From assembly GCF_000020685.1 (NCBI RefSeq), contig NC_012528.1, positions 1-64,000 on the forward strand: 64,000 nt of DNA, read 5' to 3'. Source of the stretch: Deinococcus deserti VCD115. GTDB taxonomy: Bacteria > Deinococcota > Deinococci > Deinococcales > Deinococcaceae. The notes beneath the pieces are model-generated. The model did no database searches and had not been told where the DNA came from. It saw only the letters and a list, made by a program, of their open reading frames with translations. Within the stretch, counting starts at the first letter, position 1. Each line of letters starts with the position of its first letter. Of the stretch, positions 18,616 to 28,072 are shown piece after piece. A program made the position numbers and the translations under genes.

Positions 18616-20123
18616 CCGCGGGCAGTCCCGTACTGCTCGGGCTGGACATTGGAACCTACTCGAGTAAGGGTGTTCTGGTCGGTGTAGACGGACGCATTGT
18701 TGCCCAGCATGTCATCGCGCACCAGATTTCGATGCCCGCGCCCGGTCATGTGGAACAGGATGCAGACGCGGTGTGGTGGGGAGATGCCCAGACCCTGATC
18801 CGCACGCTCCTGCAAGGCGTTGATCCTGCTCGTGTGGTCGGAGTGGCATGCAGCGCCATCGGGCCGACTCTGCTGCCGCTGGACGAGCGCGGGGCTCCTT
18901 TGCGGCCCGGCATCCTCTACGGGGTGGATACTCGCGCTGGGGCCCAGATCGACGCCATGAACCATGACCTGGGAGAGGACCAGGTGTTTCTCCACAGCAA
19001 TATGGCCCTGACCAGCCAGGCCATCGGCCCCAAAATCCGCTGGTTGCGCGAGCATGAGCCTGCGCTCTGGGCCAGGACCCGAACGCTGACAACGGCAAGC
19101 AGTTACCTGGTGTACCGCCTGACCGGACGGCACGTGATGGACCATCATACGGGCGCGCACTTCATGCCCCTGTATGACCCGCGCACGCGGCAGTGGTCCG
19201 AGACCTTCCGCGCCGCTGTGCTCGCTGACCGGGGCCTTGACCTCCTGCCGGACCTGGCATGGAGTGATGAGCGGGCGGGCGTGGTCACAGCGGAGGCGGG
19301 CGCGCTGACTGGCCTGCGTCCGGGCACCCCCGTAGCGGTGGGCACGGTGGACGCGCTGGCCGAAGCCATCAGCGTCGGGGCGACCCAGCCAGGCGACCTG
19401 ATGGTCATGTATGGCTCGACCACATTTTTCGTGCTGGTGCAGACGGCCCCGACCCCGGACCCGCGGGTGTGGTCGGTGGGCGGAGCTTTTCCAGGTCAGG
19501 TTAATCTCGCGGCGGGGATGGGAACCACCGGCAGCCTGACCCGCTGGATGGCCGACGAGTTTGCCCGTGAACTGCCCACCGATCAAGCGTATGACGCACT
19601 CTTCGCTGAGGCCGCCCGGATCGATCCAGGTGCTGACGGTCTGCTCATGCTGCCCTATCTCAGTGGTGAGCGGACGCCGATCAACGATCCCCGCGCGCGT
19701 GGCGTGATCGCGGGTCTGACGCTGACGCATACACGCGGTCATCTGTTCAGGGCGGCACTTGAGGGCGTGGGATTTGGCATTCGTCACAACCTGGAAGCCT
19801 TTAGCGACCTGGGTGCAGATATCCGCCGGGTCATTGCTGTGGGTGGCGGCACGAAAGGCCGGGTCTGGCTTCAGATCGTCAGTGACATCACTGGCGTTTC
19901 ACAGGAGATGGCGCAGATCAGTCTCGGTGCGAGTTATGGCGACGCGTTCCTGGCGGGACGGGCAGCGGGGGTGCTTGCCCCTGAAGAGCTGCAGAGGTGG
20001 ATCCAGCCGGCTGAACCGGTGGTACCGAACATGGCAGCCAAGAGAACGTACGACCGGCTCTACCCCTTGTACCGCGACCTGTACACCACGACAGCTTCAA
20101 CGGTGCATGCGCTCTCTCAGTGA
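18612..20123 (+). CDS. FGGY-family carbohydrate kinase (xylulokinase-like)
   Basis: It starts at a GTG overlapping the isomerase stop and gives 503 aa. The N-terminal ASKHA motif LLGLDIGTYSSKGVLVGVDG and the C-terminal VGGGTKGRVWLQIVSDITG are typical. FGGY kinases phosphorylate ketoses or polyols. The overlap with the isomerase suggests an aldose-ketose-ketose phosphate route. It is the last gene of the operon. Confidence 0.92.
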   Translation: MTAGSPVLLGLDIGTYSSKGVLVGVDGRIVAQHVIAHQISMPAPGHVEQDADAVWWGDAQTLIRTLLQGVDPARVVGVACSAIGPTLLPLDERGAPLRPGILYGVDTRAGAQIDAMNHDLGEDQVFLHSNMALTSQAIGPKIRWLREHEPALWARTRTLTTASSYLVYRLTGRHVMDHHTGAHFMPLYDPRTRQWSETFRAAVLADRGLDLLPDLAWSDERAGVVTAEAGALTGLRPGTPVAVGTVDALAEAISVGATQPGDLMVMYGSTTFFVLVQTAPTPDPRVWSVGGAFPGQVNLAAGMGTTGSLTRWMADEFARELPTDQAYDALFAEAARIDPGADGLLMLPYLSGERTPINDPRARGVIAGLTLTHTRGHLFRAALEGVGFGIRHNLEAFSDLGADIRRVIAVGGGTKGRVWLQIVSDITGVSQEMAQISLGASYGDAFLAGRAAGVLAPEELQRWIQPAEPVVPNMAAKRTYDRLYPLYRDLYTTTASTVHALSQ

Positions 20124-20282
20124 TTGGCTCTGGCCTCATGCTCGTTGCCTGCGCAAACCGTTCCGTAGCGTAGGCACAGCGGGGACCTCTCTGATGCTCG
20201 GTGTGCCCCAGCGTCACCATGGCGCAGGAAGCGTCTCCTCCCCGAGATTTCGGGAAAGTGGAGCCGGTGCCTGCCCAAACCC

Positions 20283-20330
20283 GCGCACCTCGACCCCGGG
20301 AATAGAAATTTCCCGTCGGTCGAGGTGCGC
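20283..20330. terminator. Bidirectional terminator-like hairpin
   Basis: A 12-bp perfect stem GCGCACCTCGAC / GTCGAGGTGCGC encloses a second CGGGAA/TTCCCG stem. It lies between two convergent genes. There is no T run. Confidence 0.65.
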
Positions 20331-20382
20331 AGCTACAGCAGATTGAGTGTTCAGATCATTTGCGCAGTGCTCAGGCTGCCTC

Positions 20383-21147
20383 TCAGCACCCGATATTCTG
20401 TCCGAAATACTTGCGGCTCAACTGCGCCGAACCGCCATTCGTCTCCACCTGATGCAGCGCGGCGTTCACGGCGGTCTTCAGCTCCGTGTTGCCTTTGGCG
20501 AATGCCATGGCGATCTGCTCTTTCCAGAGCGTTTCCCCAAGCACCAGGCCGGCTTTTGGAAAGGTCTTCTGCGCTTCGATCGCAGCGAAACGGTCGGTCA
20601 CGATAGCGGCCACCTGACCAGTCGCGACAGCGGTGGTGACTGCCAGACTGGAGTTGTAAACCTGCACGCTCTTGTCGAACGGCAGCTTACGCAGGAAGCT
20701 GAAGTACGTACTGCCAGCTTCAGCGCCCAGCTTCTTTCCGGCCAGTGCCTTGGTTGTCAGCGGGCCACCCTTACGGGTCAGGATGACACCGCCTGTGCAG
20801 TAGTGCGGTGACGCAAATTCCACGGTCTTTGCCCGGGTGCTGTTAATAGCGTGCGAGGCGATGACCACGTCGATTTCTTTTGGGCGGTCGTTCACTTCCT
20901 TGAGCAATCCGTCGAACGGCCGCACGACCCACTCGATGCGCAGGCCCATCTGCCGGGCCACCTGCTCTGCGAGGTCCACTTCAAACCCCTTGGCGACGCC
21001 ACCTTTCATGTAGTTAAACGGCTCGAAATCAGCGCTTGTGGCAACCTTCAATACGCCGCTGGCTTTGATGTCACTGAGCGTGCGGGCCTGAGCGGCACTT
21101 CCTACCATCAATGCCAGCCCAGCCAGCAACGAAATCTTTAAACGCAT
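20383..21147 (-). CDS. Amino-acid-type ABC substrate-binding protein (orphan)
   Basis: The ATG at 21147 has AGGAGAA just upstream and gives 254 aa with a signal peptide (LKISLLAGLALMVGSAAQA). The family-3 binding fold follows: ADFEPFNYMKGGVAKGFEVD and VVIASHAINSTRAKTVEFAS. The family binds polar amino acids or opines. No permease or ATPase is nearby. It is clearly paralogous to the binding protein at 28073 (both have LxxxKASGVL, IASHxI and PHYCxGGV). It may serve a shared permease or act as a sensor. Confidence 0.9.
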   Translation of the reverse strand: MRLKISLLAGLALMVGSAAQARTLSDIKASGVLKVATSADFEPFNYMKGGVAKGFEVDLAEQVARQMGLRIEWVVRPFDGLLKEVNDRPKEIDVVIASHAINSTRAKTVEFASPHYCTGGVILTRKGGPLTTKALAGKKLGAEAGSTYFSFLRKLPFDKSVQVYNSSLAVTTAVATGQVAAIVTDRFAAIEAQKTFPKAGLVLGETLWKEQIAMAFAKGNTELKTAVNAALHQVETNGGSAQLSRKYFGQNIGC

Positions 21148-21204
21148 ACAGTTCTCCTGAAATCCATAAATATGCATACAAGATGCGTCAGGCAGTCTCA
21201 CCAA

Positions 21205-21550
21205 GATGTCACGGCGCCTAGAGTCCAGAGTATTAAGGTTGCCTCCCGGAGTGCTGTTTGGCTGACTCTTCTCTTCGTATCCGGCGCAATTTCAGTCATT
21301 GTTTGTAGAAATTTCACAGCCAGCCCGGCATGACCCGGTCGGGACAAACTCACTGCATCGACCGAATCCCGACAGGAAGCCAGGTAAACGCTTTCTGAAC
21401 TGATTTACCTGCCGCTTCTTCTATGGAAATGGGCGCCTGAATGGTTGGCTGGCAGCCATTTTCTGCTACCCTGAAGTCTCCTCAGAGTGTTCCACTGGTC
21501 TTGGTCACGAACAGCAGTTGGAGTGGAGATCTGGGACGATAAGGAGTCTC
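21205..21550. other. Intergenic region between divergent genes
   Basis: Divergent promoters are expected here. I see no gene and no unambiguous promoter pair. Confidence 0.4.
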
Positions 21551-22390
21551 ATGCATCCTTCAGAGACCGGTCCCGTGTTCGCAGGCTCGATCCCATCAGT
21601 TTATGCGCAGTACCTGGTGCCGCTCATTTTTGAATCCTACGCTGCTGATCTGGCTTCCCGAGTGGCCGGACACCAGCCGGCCAGGGTTCTGGAGATTGCC
21701 GCAGGCACGGGTGTTGTGACCCGCCAGCTTGCCCACGCTTTGCCACCGGGAACCTCGATTGTGGCTTCCGATCTCAGCCAGCCGATGCTCGATCAGGCGG
21801 CATTGGCGGGAACAGAGCGGCCCGTCGAGTGGAAGCAGGCGGACGCCCAGCACCTCCCGTTTCCTGACGCATCGTTTGACGTGGTGGTTTGTCAGTTCGG
21901 GGTCATGTTTTTTCCAGAGAAAGCGAGGGCATTCGCGGAAGTCAGGCGGGTGCTCCGTCCTCACGGCGAGTTTGTATTCAATGTCTGGGACCGGATCGAA
22001 GAAAACGAATTTCCTCAGACCATCGTCCAGGCAATCAGTACTCTCCTCCCGGAGGATCTATTGCCTTTCATCACCCGGATCCCCTATGGGTATCACGATC
22101 CTGTCGTCATCGCTCGGGACCTTGCGGCTGGGGGGTTCACCGAGACGCCTGCAATCACGTTCCTGACTGCACTCAGCCGCGCGGGTTCACCGGATATACC
22201 CGCTGTGGCGTTCTGCCAGGGTACGCCTATGCGGGATGAACTGGAGGAACGGGGGCCTACAACACTCGCACAGGCCACTGACCTTGCGACCGCTGCGATA
22301 GCCGCCCGTTTCGGGCCGGGTGACGTGACTGGGAAATTGCGCGCCCTGGTCGTTTCGGTGAAACGGGATGCGCCAGCAGTCCACAGGTGA
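21551..22390 (+). CDS. Class I SAM-dependent methyltransferase
   Basis: The ATG at 21551 has AAGGAG 4 bases upstream and gives 279 aa. Motif I is VLEIAAGTGVVTRQLA and a UbiE-like post-motif is LPFPDASFDVVVCQFGVMFF. The SAM-binding Rossmann domain occupies about residues 35-150. It is a UbiE/COQ5-like small-molecule methyltransferase. It stands alone, so the substrate is unknown. Confidence 0.9.
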   Translation: MHPSETGPVFAGSIPSVYAQYLVPLIFESYAADLASRVAGHQPARVLEIAAGTGVVTRQLAHALPPGTSIVASDLSQPMLDQAALAGTERPVEWKQADAQHLPFPDASFDVVVCQFGVMFFPEKARAFAEVRRVLRPHGEFVFNVWDRIEENEFPQTIVQAISTLLPEDLLPFITRIPYGYHDPVVIARDLAAGGFTETPAITFLTALSRAGSPDIPAVAFCQGTPMRDELEERGPTTLAQATDLATAAIAARFGPGDVTGKLRALVVSVKRDAPAVHR

Positions 22391-23101
22391 AGGATGTTCC
22401 GGATGGTCCTTGGGATAGACCGGCAGCGTGCCCCAGGTCGACCTCTTCAAGGCTGAGCGTGGAAAGTAACTGGAATTCTGCGCCTGATCAGGGAAGCAGG
22501 GTTGTTCATCTGGCTGGGCGCAGGCATAGGGATAGCAACTTTCGAAGGCGTCCCAGACAGCCTGGAAAGTAAGCGCCTGGTTACCGGTCCCGCATGGCGC
22601 TCACCAGGGCAAGGCGTTACATCTCTGCTGAACCAGCGCGGCGCTCGTTCAAGGAACTAGGTATAGCGCGGTCCCAACAAGGGTCACTCCCTGCCTCATG
22701 ACAGTGCGGTGGTTCCTGTCTTGATGACTGCAAACCTTGGAAAAGCGGCTCGCCTAAACTGCACTCTCTTGACAAGGCAGCCTGTGAAGACTTCCCTCTG
22801 ACCGGCATATGGGTCAAGAACGGGGCCGGGATGGGCCGGGTCCTGAAGGTCTTCACGATTGACAAAGGAATTTCGCTGGCTGTGTGTTGTTTCCCTATGC
22901 TCACCTCACAAGGAAGACGGTACCCCGAATCTCGGATAATTCACTGGTTGTCTGACTTCAAGGTCCGCCCAGTGATGGCAGTCGGGGAGAAGGACCTGCC
23001 CCTTGTTCACAGGATGAAGCGTCTCGTTTTGAGCCGTATGTGGACGCCTGGCTACGCCTGGTCCCGTTGTTTCTGGAACTGCTTTGCTGAGGAGTGCAGC
23101 G
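22391..23101. other. Long non-coding stretch
   Basis: About 700 bp with only short ORFs lacking ribosome-binding sites or recognisable domains. I see no gene. Confidence 0.5.
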
Positions 23102-25003
23102 ATGGATTTTAGGGATGACCCTCCGCAACCCGCTTCTCTGATCCAGGCCGGTGCCGGACTGACCGGGGCCATTGCCACGGCCCTCCTACAGACGTCGCTG
23201 GACTGCATGATCGTTATAGACCAGAACAACCTGGTGGTGGAATGGAACCCGGCAGCGGAGCAGGTGTTTTCCTACAGCCGTCAGGACACGTTAGGAAGGA
23301 ATCTGAGCACGCTGATTATCCCGCCTGCGTTCCGCGAGGGCCATGAACGAGGCATGCGCCGGTACCTGACCACACGTATTCCCCGTATCGCCAACCGTGT
23401 CAAGGTTTTTGCTCAGCGCCGCAATGGCGATACCTTTCCCTGCGAAATCGCCTTTCATCCCCTGGAGTTCAGCGGCTCTACCTTCTTTGCTGCCGTATTG
23501 CGTGACATCAGCGAACAGATTCGTACCGAGGAGGTCCTGCGGGAAAGCGAGGAGCGGTACCGTACGATCTTTGATCAGGCGGCTCTGGGGATTGCCCATG
23601 TCAGTGTGAAGGGGCACTGGGAGCGCGTGAATCAGACGCTTTGCCATATCCTGGGATACACGCATGAAGACCTTCTGGCGCTGACCTATCCGGACGTAAC
23701 GCACCAGGACGATCTGGAGCAGGTCAAGGAGCATGCCGAACTGCTGCTGTCGGATGGAGTCCATACCTCGTGCATTCAGCACCGCTTCGTTCGCCGGGAC
23801 CAGTCTGTGGTGTGGGTGAAAGTCACGAGTTCTGTGATGCGCAAGGCAAGCGGCGAGGCCCAGTCGTTTATCGCCATGGTCGAAGACATCACTGAGATCC
23901 AGCGCGCGGAGGAGGAACTTCGGTTGGCCGCAGAGGATCTCGAACGGCGTGTCGAGGCCCGTACGGCTGACCTGACGAACCTCAGCGCGCAGCTTCAGAC
24001 GCAGGTGCTCGAACTTGAGCAGCGGAACCGTGAAACGCGTCTCCTGGGTGAAATGAGCGACATGCTGCAGGCCTGCCTGACTATTTCGGAAGTTGAACAG
24101 GTGGTGGCGCAACATGCCTCCGAATTGTTTCCGGGCGTGGGCGGGGCATTGTATGCCTTCGAATCGTCCAGGACAGTTCTTCAGGAGACCATCAGCTGGA
24201 ACGGTGGCAGCTCAAGTTCGTCGGTCTTTGTGCCGGTCGAATGCTGGGGCCTGCGCCGGGGCCGACCCTTCTCGGCCCTCGGCGAGGAAGGGCTTCATTG
24301 CCGTCACAGTTCTGCCTCTCATTCCACCCTGTGTGTTCCGATGTTGGCCCAGGGAGAAACGGTCGGACTCCTGCACCTGGAGGCTGGCAGTGCAGCGCCG
24401 TTGACCAGGCGGCAGGAACGGCTTGCGCAGACCGTTGCTGAGACGGCGGCCCTGGCAATCGTGAACTTAAGGCTCCGCGAGAGCCTTCGTCAGCAGTCCA
24501 TCCGGGATCCCCTGACGGGGCTCTACAACCGGCGTTACCTGGAGGAATCCTTCGAACGCGAACTGCACCGCGCTCAGCGCAGTGATGATCCTATTGCCGT
24601 CATCATGCTGGATATCGACCATTTCAAACACTTCAATGACTCGCACGGTCATGAGGCCGGGGATGAACTGCTGCGGGCCCTGGGTCAGCTCCTGTCAGGA
24701 TGTATCCGCGCGGAGGATGTGGCCTGCCGCTACGGGGGAGAGGAGTTCGCTATGGTGTTTCCCGGCATGACTCTGGACCAGGCGACACGGTGGGCCGATC
24801 AGCTGCGCCATACGGTCGAAAGCACACAGTTCGCAAGTCGCGGTGAAGCCCTGGAGCAGGTCAGCGTCTCCCTTGGTGTAGCCGCCTTTCCGCAGCATGG
24901 CCGCCATCTGGCCGATCTGATCCGGGCTGCGGACGCTGCCTTGTACCGGGCAAAACGCGAGGGGCGAAACCGTGTCATCACGGCAGACGGTGCCTCAAGA
25001 TAA
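23102..25003 (+). CDS. PAS-PAS-GAF-GGDEF diguanylate cyclase
   Basis: The 633-aa protein has two PAS domains (about 30-150 and 155-275), a coiled coil (about 278-320), a GAF domain (about 320-455) and a GGDEF domain (460-630). The active site reads YGGEEF at 544-549, a functional GG(D/E)EF variant. The signature DPLTGLYNRRYLEESFEREL is intact. It should make cyclic di-GMP from two GTP in response to PAS/GAF signals. No signal peptide or membrane segment is seen. The ATG is preceded by GAGGAG. Confidence 0.93.
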   Translation: MDFRDDPPQPASLIQAGAGLTGAIATALLQTSLDCMIVIDQNNLVVEWNPAAEQVFSYSRQDTLGRNLSTLIIPPAFREGHERGMRRYLTTRIPRIANRVKVFAQRRNGDTFPCEIAFHPLEFSGSTFFAAVLRDISEQIRTEEVLRESEERYRTIFDQAALGIAHVSVKGHWERVNQTLCHILGYTHEDLLALTYPDVTHQDDLEQVKEHAELLLSDGVHTSCIQHRFVRRDQSVVWVKVTSSVMRKASGEAQSFIAMVEDITEIQRAEEELRLAAEDLERRVEARTADLTNLSAQLQTQVLELEQRNRETRLLGEMSDMLQACLTISEVEQVVAQHASELFPGVGGALYAFESSRTVLQETISWNGGSSSSSVFVPVECWGLRRGRPFSALGEEGLHCRHSSASHSTLCVPMLAQGETVGLLHLEAGSAAPLTRRQERLAQTVAETAALAIVNLRLRESLRQQSIRDPLTGLYNRRYLEESFERELHRAQRSDDPIAVIMLDIDHFKHFNDSHGHEAGDELLRALGQLLSGCIRAEDVACRYGGEEFAMVFPGMTLDQATRWADQLRHTVESTQFASRGEALEQVSVSLGVAAFPQHGRHLADLIRAADAALYRAKREGRNRVITADGASR

Positions 25004-25004
25004 G

Positions 25005-25022
25005 CATCAGCGCAAGCTGATG
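25005..25022 (+). terminator. Hairpin after the diguanylate cyclase gene
   Basis: CATCAGC / GCTGATG stem with a GCAA tetraloop directly after the stop codon. No T run follows, so termination is uncertain. Confidence 0.4.
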
Positions 25023-25353
25023 AAGTGGCCAGCGATCGACCTGAAGCTGCCATCACTGGAAATGTTGACGCTTTTACCCGCATGCACAGTCCGAATCAGG
25101 CAGTGATCTGGAACTACCTGGTTGAGGATAATGGTCACAACGAAATCCATAGGAATTCATAGATGCACACTTTGATGCCTTTTCGGTGTCGTAGTGCACT
25201 GTCATTGTGCGTACCTGCGGGAACACATGCGAGGCTGACGTCGGGTGCTGGAAGGTTGCTGCCCCAGGGCTTATGCACACTTTTGGCTGGATCCGGTGAC
25301 GTCTGGTTGGCAGAGGTTGGCCTAGATATGCCAGAGACGGCATTCTGGGTGTG
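25023..25353. other. Upstream region of the FrlR-like regulator
   Basis: No gene seen. At about 25310-25336 the stretch GGTTGGCCTAGATATGCCAG weakly resembles the TGGTCTAGACCA-type operator and may be an autoregulatory site. Confidence 0.35.
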
Positions 25354-26103
25354 ATGACCGATGACGGAACACCACGGCGCTACCTGCAGGTTCAGCAGCG
25401 CCTTCAGGAAATGCTTGATGGCGGGGATTACCAACCCGGAGACAAGGTGCCGTCCGAGCGGGAACTGGCCCAGACCCTGGGAGTCAGTCGCATGACGGTT
25501 CGCCGCGCGGTGGATAACCTCGTGAAACTGGGGTTACTGGAGCGTGACAGCACGACAGGCACCCGGGTCAGCACACCCAGGGTCCGGCGTCTGCTGAACC
25601 ATGCCCACCTGCACAGCATCACGCAAATGGTGGCGGCCACAGGTGGACGGGCAGGGGGAAAGCTGCTGGAGTTTCTGGTCACCCCTGCCTCGGTAGGTGT
25701 GGCGGAGAAACTGCTTGTGCCGGCAGGAAGTCCGGTTGTGACGATTCGTCGACTGAGGCTGGTGGATGACATGCCGTTCTGTCTGGAAACCAGTTATCTG
25801 CCGGCGCGGCGCGTACCTGGGCTGGCAGCTGAGGACCTGTTGGAGGGAGGGTCCCTGTATGAGCTGCTGGAGGCGCGGTATGGGATTGCAGCGGCGGTAG
25901 GGGAGAGCCTGATCAGTGTCTCATTCGCGACCGTATCTGAAGCGCAGGCCTTGAAGTTGCCTGTGAATCATGCCGTGTTGCTGTACCGGTCGGTTGTGCA
26001 GGATACACAGGGGCAACCGTTCGAGTATCTGAAATCGGTGAACCATCCGGGGCTCGTGGTGTTCAACATCGGCGAGGGACGGCCTGGACCTCAGGAAGGA
26101 TAG
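25354..26103 (+). CDS. frlR: GntR/HutC-family regulator with UTRA domain (FrlR/NagR-like)
   Basis: The 249-aa protein has a winged HTH at 10-75 (KVPSERELAQTLGVSRMTVR) and a UTRA ligand domain at about 90-235 (RLRLVDDMPFCLETSYLPAR, QPFEYLKSVNHP). UTRA regulators respond to phosphorylated sugars or amino sugars. It is immediately followed by a textbook HutC-type operator and the deglycase gene, so it probably represses the Amadori operon until fructosamine 6-phosphate appears. A GTG three bases upstream is an alternative start. The symbol is by context. Confidence 0.85.
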   Translation: MTDDGTPRRYLQVQQRLQEMLDGGDYQPGDKVPSERELAQTLGVSRMTVRRAVDNLVKLGLLERDSTTGTRVSTPRVRRLLNHAHLHSITQMVAATGGRAGGKLLEFLVTPASVGVAEKLLVPAGSPVVTIRRLRLVDDMPFCLETSYLPARRVPGLAAEDLLEGGSLYELLEARYGIAAAVGESLISVSFATVSEAQALKLPVNHAVLLYRSVVQDTQGQPFEYLKSVNHPGLVVFNIGEGRPGPQEG

Positions 26104-26143
26104 ATGGAACGGCGTCTTGACGAAGCAGGCTCCTCCCCTTACG

Positions 26144-26168
26144 CTTGGTCTATACCAAGTAGACCAAG
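26144..26168. promoter_or_regulatory. GntR/HutC-type operator overlapping the ribosome-binding site of frlB
   Basis: CTTGGTCTA and TAGACCAAG form a perfect 9-bp inverted repeat around TACCAAG. TTGGTCTATACCAA inside it is close to the NagR/DasR consensus TGGTCTAGACCA. The right arm runs into the AAGGAG Shine-Dalgarno of the next gene. Confidence 0.82.
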
Positions 26169-26175
26169 GAGTTGC

Positions 26176-27216
26176 ATGACCATTTCAGATGCTGGCCCGG
26201 CCGTTGTGGCCTCACCCATCAACCGCGAGCTCATTATCAACAGCCTGCAAGGCGCACTGCAGGCCAAGAACGCAGCGGCAACGCTTGGCCGCGACCTCGC
26301 TCACCAGATCGACCGCATCTATTTCGTGGCCTGCGGTGCCCCCAACCGCGTCATGCTCAGCCTGGAGTACTGGCTGGATCATGCGCGCACCGACCTGCAG
26401 GTCAAACGGTACTTCCCGGCTGAATTCCTGGCGATGCAACCTCACCTGGACGAGCGCACCCTGGTGATCCTTGCGTCGAAGTCCGGCACGACACAGGAAA
26501 CCGTTCAGGCAGCGCAGTTCCTGCGGAGCCAGCCCTGCCGCACGCTCGTCGTCACGACAACAGCCGACAAGCCCCTTGCGCAGGGCGCACAGCACCTGTT
26601 CCTGATGGGTGAAACCGAACAGGCGCACACCGGCATCTACATCGTGCTGCAGGGCCTGATGGCCGGACTGCTCGACGCCCGGCACGGCTACCCGCTGTAC
26701 GACCAGGTGATGCGCTCGCTGGACGCCCTGCCCGCTGTCCTGGTGGAGTCCGCCGAAGTCAGCGACGCCAGGGGACGCGCCGACGCGCACACCTACCGGG
26801 ACGACCATACCCTCTACCACCTGGCGTCCGGCCCGGTCTTTACCACCGCGTACGTGTTCGGCGTATGCATGCTCATGGAAATGCAGTGGCTGCACAGCGT
26901 GCCGTTTGAGGCGGCAGAATGGTTTCACGGTCCGTTCGAAATTCTGGACGCGCAGACCCCTGTCATGGTGCTCCTCGGTGAGGATCCCAGCCGTCCGCTG
27001 GCCGAGCGGGCCCTGACCTTCTGCCGCAAGTACACCAACCGCGTGATGAAGTACGACTCCCGGGACCTGCCCATGACCGGCGTCGATCCCGAAGTGCGCG
27101 CCCTCTTTGCCCCTTACGCCCTTCAGGCTGCTCTCAACCGCTTTGCTGAGCATCTGGCAGCCGAGCGCAACCACTCGCTGGACACCCGGCGGTACATGTG
27201 GGTCACGGACTACTGA
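26176..27216 (+). CDS. frlB: FrlB-like fructosamine 6-phosphate deglycase (SIS domains)
   Basis: The ATG at 26176, five bases after AAGGAG, gives 346 aa; the longer frame from 26104 would include the operator. Two SIS domains are seen: YFVACGAPNRVMLSLEYWLD and LVILASKSGTTQETVQAAQF in the first, ASGPVFTTAYVFGVCMLMEM in the second. AAEWFHGPFEILD matches the Glu/His region of FrlB enzymes, which split fructosamine 6-phosphates into glucose 6-phosphate and an amino acid. A GlmS-like or AgaS-like role is less likely given the adjacent FrlD-like kinase. Confidence 0.87.
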   Translation: MTISDAGPAVVASPINRELIINSLQGALQAKNAAATLGRDLAHQIDRIYFVACGAPNRVMLSLEYWLDHARTDLQVKRYFPAEFLAMQPHLDERTLVILASKSGTTQETVQAAQFLRSQPCRTLVVTTTADKPLAQGAQHLFLMGETEQAHTGIYIVLQGLMAGLLDARHGYPLYDQVMRSLDALPAVLVESAEVSDARGRADAHTYRDDHTLYHLASGPVFTTAYVFGVCMLMEMQWLHSVPFEAAEWFHGPFEILDAQTPVMVLLGEDPSRPLAERALTFCRKYTNRVMKYDSRDLPMTGVDPEVRALFAPYALQAALNRFAEHLAAERNHSLDTRRYMWVTDY

Positions 27217-27217
27217 C

Positions 27218-28048
27218 ATGCCCCGCCTGCTTGGCATCGGTGACAACACAGTAGACCTCTACCTGAGCGACGGCACCATGTACCCCGGCGGGAACGCCGT
27301 AAACGTGGCGGTACTCAGCGCCAGGCTCGGGCATTCAGCCAGTTACGTTGGCTGCGTCGGCACGGACGCCGCTGGAGAACTGATCCTCAGCGCTCTGCGT
27401 GCAGAAGGCGTAGACCTGAGCCATTGCCGTCAGATGGAGGGCATGACCTCCTGGAGCGGCATTGAGCACCGTGACGGGGACCGTTATTTCGTCGGCAGTG
27501 CCCCCGGGGTACAGGGCGAGTGGACCCTCACCGAAGCCGACCTGACGTTCACCGCCGCACATGACCTGGTGCACACCAGCATCTACAGCCGGCTGGACGA
27601 TGCTCTGCCGCGCATCCGGCAGGCCGCTGCTCTCCTGTCCTATGACTTTTCATCCGAGTGGACAACGGACCTGCTGGCCCGCGTTGCTCCGCAACTGGAC
27701 GTGGCCTTCCTCTCGGCCGGGGAAGACCCGCTGCCAGAGGCGACCGCGCTTGCCGAGGAGGTCGCTGGGTACGGTGCTGGCGTTGTTGTTGTGACGCGCG
27801 GTGCACGGGGGGCGCTGGCTCTGACCGACACCGTGCTCTATACGCAGAATCCCGTGCCGGCAGCGGTGGTCGATACTCTGGGTGCCGGAGACGCCTTTAT
27901 TACGGCGTTCCTGCACTGCTGGGCCACCCACCATGACGTTCCCGCAGCCCTAACGGCCGGGGCGCACGAAGCCGCACGCAACTGTGCCGTACACGGCGCC
28001 TTCGGTTACGGCACTCCCATTCCTGCTCATCATCTCGCCCGGCCCTGA
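27218..28048 (+). CDS. frlD: FrlD-like fructosamine kinase (PfkB family)
   Basis: The 276-aa protein starts 1 bp after the deglycase stop. It has GIGDNTVDLYLSDGTMYPGG then NAVNVAV, matching FrlD (fructoselysine 6-kinase) more than ribokinase. The catalytic motif VVDTLGAGDAFITAFLHCW is intact. It would phosphorylate the imported Amadori compound to feed the FrlB step. Length is typical of FrlD (about 260 aa). Confidence 0.86.
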   Translation: MPRLLGIGDNTVDLYLSDGTMYPGGNAVNVAVLSARLGHSASYVGCVGTDAAGELILSALRAEGVDLSHCRQMEGMTSWSGIEHRDGDRYFVGSAPGVQGEWTLTEADLTFTAAHDLVHTSIYSRLDDALPRIRQAAALLSYDFSSEWTTDLLARVAPQLDVAFLSAGEDPLPEATALAEEVAGYGAGVVVVTRGARGALALTDTVLYTQNPVPAAVVDTLGAGDAFITAFLHCWATHHDVPAALTAGAHEAARNCAVHGAFGYGTPIPAHHLARP

Positions 28049-28072
28049 ACCTCACGTCATAAGGAGAAGCCC

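Noticed and set aside
22831..23112. 93-codon ORF before the diguanylate cyclase
   Set aside because: No ribosome-binding site or family; it overlaps the real start.
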